NCBI GenBank assembly: GCA_030180135.1
Contig: CM058239.1
Span: 66,037,823-66,101,822, forward strand
Length of the DNA stretch: 64,000 nt
Direction of reading: 5' to 3'
From: Orychophragmus violaceus
Taxonomy: Eukaryota; Streptophyta; Magnoliopsida; Brassicales; Brassicaceae
Positions 9,421 to 20,300 of the stretch are shown in pieces. Within the stretch, counting starts at the first letter, position 1; the number at the start of each line of letters is the position of its first letter. Both the position numbers and the translations under genes were made by a program. The notes beneath the pieces are model-generated. The model searched no databases and was not told the origin of the DNA. It was given only the letters and a program-made list of their open reading frames with translations.

Positions 9421-12019
9421 ACGAAGGCCGGGACGAATTTTAGAGGGATCTTCCACACGCAAACGCATCACCACACGCAAGAGAATACACAATAAAATCC
9501 CATAAATCCCTAGGCAAAACATGTGACTTTAAGAGGGGAAAGCAAAAGACTTGGCCGGAAATCTTCAAGGGGGATTTGCTGGCGGTTTAAGAGGGAGATC
9601 TTGGGCGGTTTGTCTGACAAATGAATAACACATGGAAGGAGGAAAATACCCAGGAGTATATCAAGGCAAGCTGTGAGTGTGGATGAAGGAAACCAAGGGT
9701 TTGGGCCGGAATCTTAAAGGAGGATTGGCCGGTGGTTTTGGAAGAGGAGTTTGAAGTGCGGTTTAATCACCAACAATCTAGGTTATCGTGTTGGAGGAAC
9801 AATAAGGATATAGACATGAACCAGGCTATAAGGCTGAGAAGCCACGGCCGATCCAGTGCATGGATCGGGTGAAGCCGATGGGCGGTTAAACGAACCAGTG
9901 GTTAAGTGGCCATGGGTATTACGTGCAAGGTTCTGGTCAATGGACTGGACCAAGCATGGAACCGTCCATAACAGGGGCAGTTAGAATCTTCAGGCGGTTT
10001 AAGGAAAAAAGTGCATGAGACTTAATCCAAGGAAATAAGGATTAAGTCATGAATCGAGATAAGATTGGCTGGTGGTCCTAATGAGGAAAGTGTGCTGGTT
10101 TAAAGAAGAAAGCCAAGGAGTCGAGAGAAATCATGGAAAGTTTAACTGGACATACCAACAAGAAGAACCAGACTGTTCAAGCGAGTGATCGGGTGGACGG
10201 TTATGGTTGTATTTGATCATAAACCAACGTGTTATGAACAGACTTGATCAATGGTCCGGGTGGACAGATCCGAGCGATAGGATCAGAACCGGCGGTCTAT
10301 TCGGTTGGTTCGGTCAGAAATTCTCTCTCTATTGGAATTCATGGTTTGATAATTAGATGATGTGAGGGATAAGATAAGCGAGTTTAGTCCCATAAAACAC
10401 ATGATCGGCCAAGGGACGATCATGAACGGGTTATGGCAAAAGTGGAATGATACGCGGTTTTGGCAGCGGTTGAGTAAGTACGGGTCTGTGTGCGGGTCGT
10501 GGGCGAACCTATCGGAAAGTCCACGGGACTGTACTGGTGGTCGACGGGCAGCGACACAGGTCGAATCTTGTGGGACGAATCGGTGCGATGGCACCGATCG
10601 TGATCAGCCGTATGTGCAATATAAATCGGTGATATTATAGACTGTTGGGCGAATGTCCGAAGATCATGGCACGACCGGTGTTCATGATCGGGAGGATTTT
10701 CCAACCACTCCAAAGGGGCTTAGTTCGACTTAGAGAAATCTAGAACGGATTAGAGAACTATGTGGTTTAATTGGGAACATGAAAAACATATAGTTCAAAT
10801 GCTAGGTTGCTGGGTTAATTTATCTAATCATTTCCAAAGGTTTTTAAGTATTTTTGGATGCATGTATCGTTCATGGAAACATGGCGAAGGTTAAAGTAAT
10901 CGAGATGCGGATATACGAGTAAATTGGTGAGCTGACCAAGAAGGAAATTCAAGATCTCTCTTGTACTTGGTCATGTTAGCTGAGTGGCTAAGTACATGGG
11001 ACATATGTTTTGTGGGTTTGATAATTGAGTCAAAGTAAGCGCAAGAAAGGTCAATGGAAGATGGACGTTGAACTAGCTTCACACCGACTTCACTTAAAAG
11101 GCTAAGGTACATGTTCAAGTACTCATATGTTGTTCTAAGGAATGGTTAGAACGGAATAGGTGAACGGAACAATCTAAGTTAAGACTTAGGTGTTTAGATA
11201 ACATGTAGTATACCGTAATTATTCCAAAATTATGATAACATGTAATATACCATAATTATTTCCAACTCAAACAATTTTCCTATTATGTTTCAGGATGGAA
11301 AGAAGAAAACACTTCAAATATGTTTATAAATACATATTCAAAACTTTGATTTGGCCATATATTTGGGTTTAAAGGCCGTATTGTAATCCTGCCAACATAA
11401 AACAATCCTTCCAAAATGCATTGAGGACAAGATCTCTGAAAATATAGGCACACGATATCTTCATTGTATTGAATGATAAAAATATTACAGAGAGATCTCA
11501 AATGAGAGTTTCACAGTGAGATCGTAGAGACGTTTCGCGTACAGAAGTGTGTAAAAATGAAGATATCCGAAATAAAGCCTTCAAACTACTTTAAAGCCTC
11601 ATTGCTGAGCTCCATATCCTACATATCTCACAACGTACTCATTTGAATGACCTACGTGATTTCCAGACAGTTAAGCTGATCTCGGACTGAGTTGTTTTGA
11701 CTAAATCAGCTCGTTAATTGACCTTTGGATTTCATAGAGTCCTCTCTAAAATGCAGTCGTAACACTATTCTTGAGGCCGAAATTGGATGGACTTCTTCAT
11801 GGGCCGAAGAAAATGTCTTTAATTCGAATATGATAAGTGATAAGGCTATGGGACTCATCGGACCAAATCCATGTGTGGATTTTTGGTACAAAAAATTTCC
11901 CCCTAAATAATATTTGAGATAATATTTAATTGGTAGGAAGAAATGTGAACAATTCCCCGACTGGGAAGTCCGATCCGCTGATGTTAGCTCGCAAACGTCA
12001 AAATTCAAAACTATTACGA

Positions 12020-12240
12020 TATTTCGTATCCAATGGATGAGGTTTCGCGGGTCGAGAGATCTGTGCAGTTTCGAGGTTATTAAAGATTTTGAATCCAACG
12101 GTTGAGATTGCGGGAGCTGTGAGATCTCTGCGATCTCGAGGGTTATTGAGACTCGAAGTTATAAGTTGATTTCAAATCCGACGGTTACGATTGATGGAAG
12201 GAGATATCCATGGGATCTCGAGAACTGTCGTAGTTGTTTG
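12020..12240. repeat. Degenerate tandem repeat
   Basis: Three diverged units share the phrase ATCC(A/G)A(C/T)GG followed by a purine-rich stretch and GATCTC(T/G)...TCTCGAG. The ATCC starts lie at 12028, 12093 and 12176, spacings of 65 and 83 bases. It lies just upstream of the ORF at 12431 and is probably leader sequence of a transposon. Confidence 0.5.
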
Positions 12241-12430
12241 CTTTAAAGAATTGCCAATGACTCCATCATCACCGTAACTGCTACTTATTATTCTTGTAGC
12301 TGTTTATAAATTATTTCTGAGAAGACTTAAAGTGGATTCTAGATTTTCATTGAAAGAGATTTTTTTGATTTCGCATTTGTCTTGCAAAATTCTCCCTTTC
12401 TTGATCTCTTCCTTTAGCTTCTCATTTTAA

Positions 12431-12747
12431 ATGGGTTTAATTTCCTCAATTGGCCATGTTATGGCGTCGAATCAAGAGAGAGGATATGATGACGGTACTT
12501 CCGGTACGACGAGGGAAATAATACTCGGTCCATACAGACCTCCTAGAGCTACTCGAGATTTTGACGACATGCGAAGGATGCCTGGATTTAGAGGGGAGAT
12601 CGATCATGACATCCACTCTATTTATGAGACCCATGAATCTGTTCATCTGGACTGGTGTTGTGCCAATACGATTTTCTTCAATTCGTGCGGGCTCACTTTC
12701 CCAATTTTGTGGTTCATGTTGGAGATGGTGGCCAGTCAGGGAGAGTC
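12431..12747 (+). pseudogene. Unrecognised ORF cut by the CACTA insertion
   Basis: An open frame starts at ATG 12431, with an in-frame ATG at 12461 giving MASNQERGYDDG. It runs into the CACTA end at 12748; the codons after that come from transposon DNA. The peptide is acidic, Arg/Asp/Gly-rich early (RATRDFDDMRRMPGFRGE) and hydrophobic near the break. It resembles the start of transposon-encoded proteins that follow long repeat-bearing leaders, but I do not recognise a family. The other half would lie beyond the missing CACTA 3' end and was not found. Confidence 0.4.
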
Positions 12748-12784
12748 CACTACAAGAAAACTACTGGATAGCCATGAATTTTCC

Positions 12785-13510
12785 ATAGCTACTTTTTTCT
12801 ATCTCACTTCAAGCTACGAATGGTTACGTATTAGCTACGACTGCAAAAAAATCAAAATCCATACCTATTTCTTAGCTATATAGCTACAGAATTCCGTGGT
12901 ATTCATAGCTATTTAGGTATGTATAGTTACAGTACCGTCGTAGATAACATTATCTGCCATTAGCAAAGAGTTAAGTCGTAGCTAAATAGCTACGTAATTC
13001 TGTAGTAGCTATTCGTAGCTATGTAGCTAGGTATAGCTATGACAGCATCGTAGTAAAACTTAGCTGCGATTAGCGACAAATTAAGTCGTAGCTATACAAC
13101 TACAAAGCAAATCTGTAACTTTTTGTGGAAAATATGGCTCTGAATAGCTATGAATCAATCGTAGAATGAAATATCTAGGAATAAATATGATCCCAACCGT
13201 GGATATGTAGCCATGAATTGTTTCGTAGAAAGTTATAGCAATAGCTACGGACTATGACGCAGCGATCCGTAGCAAAATACGTAAATTATAGGGTTCACGG
13301 GCCGTTAGTATATCTGGTCAAAATGCCAATCATTTCGATCAACCCTACTGTTGGCGCAGAGAATATATTCTATTTTGCTACGATCACGGTTGTAGCTAAC
13401 CGCAGCTTAGGACATATAACATGTTTTTAAACTATTGTAACTACTTCATTGGTCGGAAAAATCTGTACAACTACGACAACTATCGTAGCTATCTGTAGCT
13501 TAATTTTTTT
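12785..13510. repeat. CACTA subterminal TAGCTA repeats
   Basis: About 30 copies of TAGCTA(C/T) or its complement GTAGCTA occur in both orientations over about 700 bases, in phrases such as CGTAGCTATATAGCTAC. In the En/Spm family such subterminal motifs bind the element's own TnpA-type protein. Here the motif is a near palindrome and differs from the maize one. Confidence 0.8.
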
Positions 13511-13886
13511 TTTGAAAAGAACGAGAGGTCATAAGCTTTTCTCTTACAAACATTTGAAAACTTTCATACTATGTTTGAAAAAAATGCAACATTCTGATTT
13601 CGTTTTGAGTGATTTCTTTTGGTATATCATCCCAATATGTACAACATGAGTGATTTCGTTTTATTGAGAAAATGGATGTATATGCGTTTAAAACGTTTTG
13701 ATCATTATGTGTGCGAGAAGTCTTCATGTAATCAAGATTATTATCTTGAACACGAGCTCTTGTTCTGTCTGTGTATGTATACAGAAAAAATCAAAAGAGT
13801 CTTGATGTTGATATTGTGTCGTGCTATCTTCTGGTAAAAGGCTTCACGGAAAAAAAATTATGTGTGGACGCACCACGGAGAATAAT

Positions 13887-13967
13887 GTCACTATGGCGGC
13901 GAAGCATCTACAAGTCACTATGGCGGCGAAGCATCTACAAGTCACTATGGTGGCGAAAAATCCACAA
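13887..13967 (+). repeat. 27-bp tandem repeat, three copies
   Basis: Three head-to-tail 27-base units start at 13887, 13914 and 13941. The first two are identical and the third has four changes. The length is a multiple of three, so it keeps one frame. It lies inside the CACTA element upstream of the tnp2 relic, where the element's N-terminal coding region would be. Confidence 0.85.
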
Positions 13968-14027
13968 GTCATCATGTGGCGGGACGTGAAACAGAGATTG
14001 AATATTCTAATATTCAAGTTCCGATAA

Positions 14028-15004
14028 ATGAGTTCCATGATCCCAATGAATATTTCAATATGTAACATGATGGTGCCGAAAATATTTAAGAACCAACCAA
14101 CCAACCATGATACCGTTTACCAATCTTTAGAAGCCACAAATGAACCTTTATACGATGAGTGTGCTTATGGGAGAATTCAATTGTACCTAATGTCGAAAGT
14201 GATGAATTGGAAGACCAATTTCAATCTCCCGGAGGAATGCCTCGATGATATCGCTCAAACATTTAATTATGTTCTTCCATCAATTAATAAAGCTCCGACA
14301 TCAAATTACGAGACAAATAAGTTGACGTGATATCTTGGGTGCCATGTCATCAGATTGATGTGTGCGAGCATAATTGTATGTTATTTTGGAAGGGAAAAGA
14401 TCGCGAGTTGTCACATTGTCGCTTCTGCGGAAAAAATCAGTATGAACCAAATGTAGGTCAGTCAGGGAAGAAGATACCAAAGTTGAGGATATTTATCTGC
14501 CAAATGCTGATTGGCTAAAGCGACTATACCAATCAAAGACGACCGCATCACAAATGAGATGGCATGATGAACATGTGTCTCCCAAAGGAGAAATGCATCA
14601 CCCCTCAGTTGGAAAAGCATGTAAGCATTTTAAAGATGTATATCTTACATTTGGTTCTCAAAGTCGTAATGTTTATCTTGGTTTATCAACTGGTAGATTT
14701 AATCCAATTGGTATGAATGGGCAATCATACTCAGTTTAGCCCGTCATAGTGACGCCTTACAATTTACCCCCTGGGATGTCCATTAAAACATAATATTTCT
14801 TTCCCTCCATATTAGTGCCAGGGCAAAATCATCTGAAAAAGATTTAATATTTTCCTGCAACCATTGATTGAAGATTTACAACATTTATGGAGTGAAGGAA
14901 TGGAGACTTACGATGTGTCACATAAATAAATTTTCACAATGCGAGCTGTTATGATGTGGGCAATCATCGATTTTCGAGCGTACGACATGATATCATGATG
15001 GATG
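14028..15004 (+). pseudogene. CACTA transposase (tnp2 family), first part
   Basis: Successive frames read as a tnp2-type transposase broken by stops and shifts. Segments in order: ATNEPLYDECAYGRIQLYLM near 14,140 (family: ATxPLYxGC), CEHNCMLFWKGKD near 14,350 with a following CxxC-type knuckle (CRFCGK), NVYLGLSTGRFNPIGMN near 14,670, a degraded PYNLPP segment at about 14,760, and LWSEGMETYDV at about 14,890. Such proteins cut the CACTA ends. There are at least five stops or shifts. The frame is interrupted at 15004 by Copia-1, within the region that in the family reads about GW.T.G..ACP.C. Confidence 0.85.
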
Positions 15005-15681
15005 TGTTGGGAATGTCCTGAAATCTACTGTACTATCTCTAGAAAGTATGATAAATGTCGAGATCAGACATAAGTCATAAATACTGGGTGATCATGATGA
15101 CTTGCTAGAGCCCGCTCATGATCTATAAGTTTAGGACTTATTACCAGTATTGTATGATCCCAAAGGGTCACACACCATAGCTAACGGGAAAGTTAAATGG
15201 AATTAATACGGTAAGATGCAATGGCATTTACTGTATTGAATCAGAGAATTGGGCCAGACAAAATGCAGGCTTTTGTCTGATTTGTGTCTTGGGCCCAAAA
15301 GATTAATGAGCCATTAGTCTAATGACTTGGGCCCATTAATGAGAGAGAGCTAAAAATCGCCAACCTAGGGTTTAGACACTAGGGCTTGCGATTTCTTTTG
15401 GTGGCCGCGATCCATCTCTCTCTCTAACTCTCTCTCTGATCCATCTCTTTGGTCTAGCAGCCATCCCGGCTTGTAAGAGTGTGGATACCAAAGGAGGAGC
15501 AGGTTGTTCATCTGTTCTAACTGATCTCATCATTACCATCAATTATCCGCTGCAATCTGAAAGGTAATGATCCAGGTTTGGTTGGTTTTATGATTCGTTT
15601 TGCAAGAACCTAGATCTGTTAAGATTATGTGTTAGGTTGAAATATGGGAATTAAACCTTGAACAAACAACATAATCCATCA
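15005..15681 (+). repeat. 5' LTR of Copia-1
   Basis: Starts TGTTGGGAATGTCC and ends ATAATCCATCA. It matches the 3' LTR except at one position (15295 G, T in the other copy). The first 220 bases are shared with the LTR of Copia-3, while the second half differs. CT repeats near 15,415-15,440 may be promoter or leader elements. No clear TATA box is seen. A splice donor lies in the U5 part at 15564. Confidence 0.95.
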
Positions 15682-17355
15682 GTGGTATCAGAGCTAAGGT
15701 CATTAGTTTCTTGTAATTTGGATCATAGGGCTGTTTAATTGTTTAGAGAATCAATTATGTTAAAATTGATTAAAACCATTAAAACCCTAAATCGGCTAGC
15801 AAATTTGGTCTCGGATCATTTGTTTGCAATCGATATCTTGCATAGCAAGATAGGAACCCTAATCGCTTGGTGTCATATGGCTATGGTCTCGGCTTGGCTT
15901 GGATCATGTGTACTGATCCATTAAATGATGCGTGTGTATCGATCATTTTTTGCATAATGTCTCGGCTGATCATGATTGATCGTGTGCCGAGTGATGCGCA
16001 AGCCGAGAGAGGGCCGTGTGACGATGAGCCAATCGATGGGCCGAGTGATGCGTGGGCCGTAAGTGATGCGTGAGATCGATTGGATCGATCGATGATCGAT
16101 CACCTTAAGCCGCGTGATCGGATGGATTGGACGATCGTGATCGATCGTGATCATTGGGCCGTGGATGATTAATTATGATCATGGGCCGTGAATGATCGAT
16201 CGATCATGACGATCGTTGGGCCCATTAAATTTTACGTCCCGCGAATAGTCAATCGGTTAAACCGAGCTTCGCGGTTCGTTGCCCAAAACCACACCGATTT
16301 AACCGGTCCATTTAATTGGCGGTTAATCGTGTGTTTAAAGCCTTAAACCACAAGTTAAATCAAATTGGCTAAAACACTAGGTGTTTCTTCCCGGTTTTGG
16401 ATTTAACTGAACCGATCCAATTTAATTGGTGGTTCAAGCGGTTAACCCGGATCGCGGTTTGCTGAAAATTATTTAATACATGGTATTATTTAATTTCTGG
16501 TTAAACCGGATTGAAATTCAAAAATTGAATTTTAACCTAAACCGAAGGCTGGTCTAAGTTTGATTTGGTTGGACCAAATAATTTAGACCTGGTCTGGTTT
16601 AGTAAATAACCGATGGTTTTGATAGTTAATTTGGTCTTGGACCAGAATTAATAAACCGAATCGGTTATGTCAAATTATTGGGCCAACTGGAATTCTATGG
16701 TCTTGGGCCAAGAATTGGGCCTATAATTTGTGACCCAACCCAAAATATTTATAAAATATTAAATTAGAAATTTCTATTTTTAGTATGTTACTAAATTTAG
16801 AAAGTTTCTAAAAGAAGTAAGTTTCCCAAAATAGTAATCTTCTATTTTTTGGAAATAAAACTTAAAATCCTCAAAAACAATATCAAGCTTGGATGTTTTT
16901 CCAATCTTGTCAGCTACTTAACGCTTATTCGATTACATATATGGCTTACAGTGTGAGGTGTCTGTTTTCGCATAAGTAAAGTAGTATATAGTCACTAATT
17001 TCATTGGGAGTCCCAGACTTTAGTGATTATTTGGCTGTAAGAGATTGGTTTCCTTGACTGGGCCATCGGGAGTCCCGGGCCTTGAGACATCTGGTGAATT
17101 TGGGCCTCGGGTCCAATTCACAACCGAGAGTTATATGAGATATAACTAGCTGTGTGTATGCTTACCAAGTAAAGCTAATTCTGGGTGACGGTCAGTGGCC
17201 CACTTTGGATTTAGCTGAACATGGGTCTCGGAATCATTGCATTCTTATGAGGTTAAACAAAGAAATTTTGAATGCAATGCGAGTTTTCTTATAAGTTTTT
17301 AAGATTACTCTTTTATGAACTAAATAACTAAAACTTTATTGTCTCATATTTTCAG
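15564..17355 (+). other. Predicted leader intron of Copia-1
   Basis: Donor AAAG|GTAATG at 15563/15564 lies in U5. Acceptor ATATTTTCAG|CT ends at 17355, two bases before the gag ATG. Both ends recur at the same places in Copia-2, -3 and -4 despite sequence divergence in between. Splicing would remove the primer site and the 1.66-kb leader, which contains upstream ATGs. The leader has a GATC/CGATCG-dense block (15937-16216) and an AACCGGTTTAA-rich block (16240-16640). Splicing itself is inferred. Confidence 0.6.
15683..15694 (+). promoter_or_regulatory. Primer-binding site, tRNA-iMet type
   Basis: TGGTATCAGAGC, one base after the LTR end. It is complementary to the 3' end of plant initiator tRNA-Met, the usual primer for plant copia elements. 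The same string is the core of the target site described for the pollen microRNA miR845 in Arabidopsis. Confidence 0.92.
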
Positions 17356-17357
17356 CT

Positions 17358-20300
17358 ATGTCAAGCACAACAACACAAAACACTTTCTCGATCCGGTCTG
17401 CCCTTGAGAAGGATAAACTGAACGGATCAAACTTCCTGAACTGGTCCAGGAACCTGAGACTTGTGCTCAGGCAGGAGAAGAAGGCTTATGTCCTTGAAAG
17501 AGTTCTCCAACCTAGACCTGCGAATAATGCCGCACAAGCTGTGAAAAATGCTTGGGATACGCATTCTTCAGATGCTAATGACGTGATTTGCCTGATGTTG
17601 GCGACAATGGCTCCCGAACTGCAGATGCAGTGGGAAGGCCTGACTTGTCCCATGGAGCTGATGGCAAATCTGAAAGCGTTGTTTCAGGAGCAGGCTCGTA
17701 CAGAGAGATTCCAAACTGTTAAGAATCTCTTGGACTGTAAAATGGCTAAGGATGCAGCAGTGAGTCCACATGTTCTGAAAATGATGGGTTATCTCGATCA
17801 TTTGACTAGGCTCGACTGTCCTATAAGCCAAGAGCTTGCTTGTGATATCGTTCTGCAGTCTCTTACTCCTGCATATGACCAGTTCATTTTGAACTATAAT
17901 ATGCATGGGTTGATAAAGACTTTGCCTGAGCTACATGGTATGCTCAAGACTGCAGAACCTAATCTGAAGAAAGCCAAGGAGTCGTCTGTACTCATGGTGC
18001 AGAAGGGCAAGGGTTTTAAGAAATCCGCTACAGACAAGGGAAAGGGCAAGGTAGTCAGCAATGAAAAGGCCAAGCCCAAGCCCGTGTCTAAAGCTGGGCC
18101 TTCTGATATCTGCCACTTTTGCAAAGAGGCAGGGCATTATCGCAGGGACTGTAAGAAATACCAGGAAAGTCTGAAGAAGAAGAAGAAGTCCTTGGAGACT
18201 ACTGCTTCAGGTATTTTTGTTATTGAAGTAAATACTACTACTTCTGATAATACCACTTGGGTATTAGATACTGGATGTGGGGCTCATATTTGTACTAATA
18301 TGCAGGCGCTCAGCAACAGTAGAAGGTTGAAGCAAGGGCAAGTAGAGTTGCGGGTTGGCAATGGAGCGAAGGTTCCAGCACTGGCCGTTGGCACTTACTT
18401 GTTGTCTTTACCTTCTGGATTGATTTTAGAACTTGAGAATTGTTATTTTGTACCTGCTATAAGCAGAAATATCATTTCAGTTTCATTGTTGGATTTGCAA
18501 GGATTTGATTTTTCTATTAAGAATAAATTGTGTTCCTTTAATCTCAATGATATGTTCTATGGCTGTGCCCCTCTTATAAATGGGCTGTACATGCTGGATC
18601 AATCTGCTCCAGTATATAACATAAATACAAAACGGTTCAAATCTAACGAAGAAAATGAAACGTTTCTCTGGCATTGTCGTTTGGGGCACATTAGTGAGAA
18701 ACGCGTCAAGAGGCTCCATTCAAATGGACTCTTGGGCTCATTTGACTTTGAGTCTTGTGAGCAATGCGAATCTTGCCTAATGGGCAAAATGACACGGGCC
18801 CCTTTCAATAAACCCACAGAAAGGTCCAGTGAACTATTGGGCCTGATACATACTGACGTGTGTGGCCCAATGTCCACAAGTGCTAGAGGAAACTTTCAGT
18901 ACTTCATTACATTCACTGATGATTTCAGTAGATATGGATATGTCTACTTGATGAAACATAAGTCGGAAACCTTTGAAAAGTTTAAAGAATTCCAGAATGA
19001 AGTACAGAACCAGCTTGGTAAAAGTATTAAGGCTCTTCGGTCGGACCGAGGAGGAGAATACTTGAGCCAAGAATTTCGTGATCATCTGAGTGAGTGTGGG
19101 ATCATCTCCCAACTCACACCTCCTGGAACACCTCAGTGGAATGGTGTGTCTGAGAGAAGGAATCGGACATTGTTAGATATGGTCCAATCCATGATGAGTC
19201 ACACAGACCTTCCTATATCCCTTTGGGGATATGCTTTGCTCACCGCAACGTTCACACTGAACAGAGTGCCATCAAAGGCAGTAGCAAAGACACCATATGA
19301 GATATGGACTGGAAAAGCTCCAGCAATGTCTTTTCTCAGAATTTGGGGTTGTGAAGCCTATGTCAAAAGATTAATCTCAGACAAGCTTACACCAAAATCT
19401 GACAAATGCTACTTCATTGGTTATCCTAGGGATACCAAGGCTTATTACTTCTATCTGCGATCCGAGAACAAAATCTTTGTTTCTCGGGATTGTACTTTTC
19501 TTGAAAGGGAGTTTCTCTCTAGAAAAGATAGTGGGAGTAAGGTACAACTTGATGAAATTCAAGAAGGACAGGAACCTGTTCAACCTAATGAGGAAGAACA
19601 GCAGGATGAATTACATGAAGCTGTAATAGAACCTGAACCTGCAGTACCTGAAGTTCGAAGATCCGGAAGGATCCGTCACGAACCCGATAGATATCAGGGA
19701 TTCCTCGTGACTAATTGCCATGATCTTTTGATCATTGACGGTGATGAACCCTCGAACTTTGCAGAAGCCATGATGGGCCCTGACTCCTTAAAGTGGCGTG
19801 AAGCCACTGAATCCGAGATGGACTCCATGTCTGCTAACCGAGTGTTTTCACTGGTTGATTTACCCGCTGGTGCAAAAGCCATCGAGTGTAAATGGATCTT
19901 CAAGAAGAAGATTGACATGGATGGAAATGTCCAGATTTACAAGGCCAGGTTGGTGGCAAAAGGTTTCAAGCAAATTCATGGTATAGACTATGATGAAACC
20001 TATTCACCAGTGGCAATGATGAAATCAATTCGGATTCTCCTAGCGACTGCCGCTTATTATGACTATGAGATTTGGCATATGGATGTGAAAACCGCCTTCC
20101 TGAATGGAATCTTGGAGGAGGATGTGTATATGACACAACCTGACGGTTACATTGATCCTAAGAATGCTGGGAAAGTATGCAAGCTTCACAAATCCATTTA
20201 TGGATTGAAGCAAGCATCGAGGAGTTGGAATCTTCGTTTTGATGAAGCAATAAAGAACTTTGACTTCATCAGAAACCAAGAGGAACAATGTGTGTATAAG

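Larger units (their letters stand above)
8991..12430. other. Unassigned repeat-like region, possible LTR or leader remnant
   Basis: This stretch is clearly more GC-rich than its left flank, especially 9000-10700, with recurrent GGTTTAA and GATCGG words typical of old retrotransposon non-coding DNA. A TATAAA box sits at 9415-9420 in a promoter-like setting. Short frames on both strands overlap and look like chance. No primer site, integrase or RT is visible. The part from 11,700 leads into the frame at 12431 through degenerate repeats, so 11,700-12,747 may be the leader of a transposon-like gene. Confidence 0.35.

Noticed and set aside
10283..10713. Overlapping frames of 92-103 codons on both strands
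   Set aside because: No recognisable domain, mutually antisense, in GC-richer DNA where long chance frames are expected.
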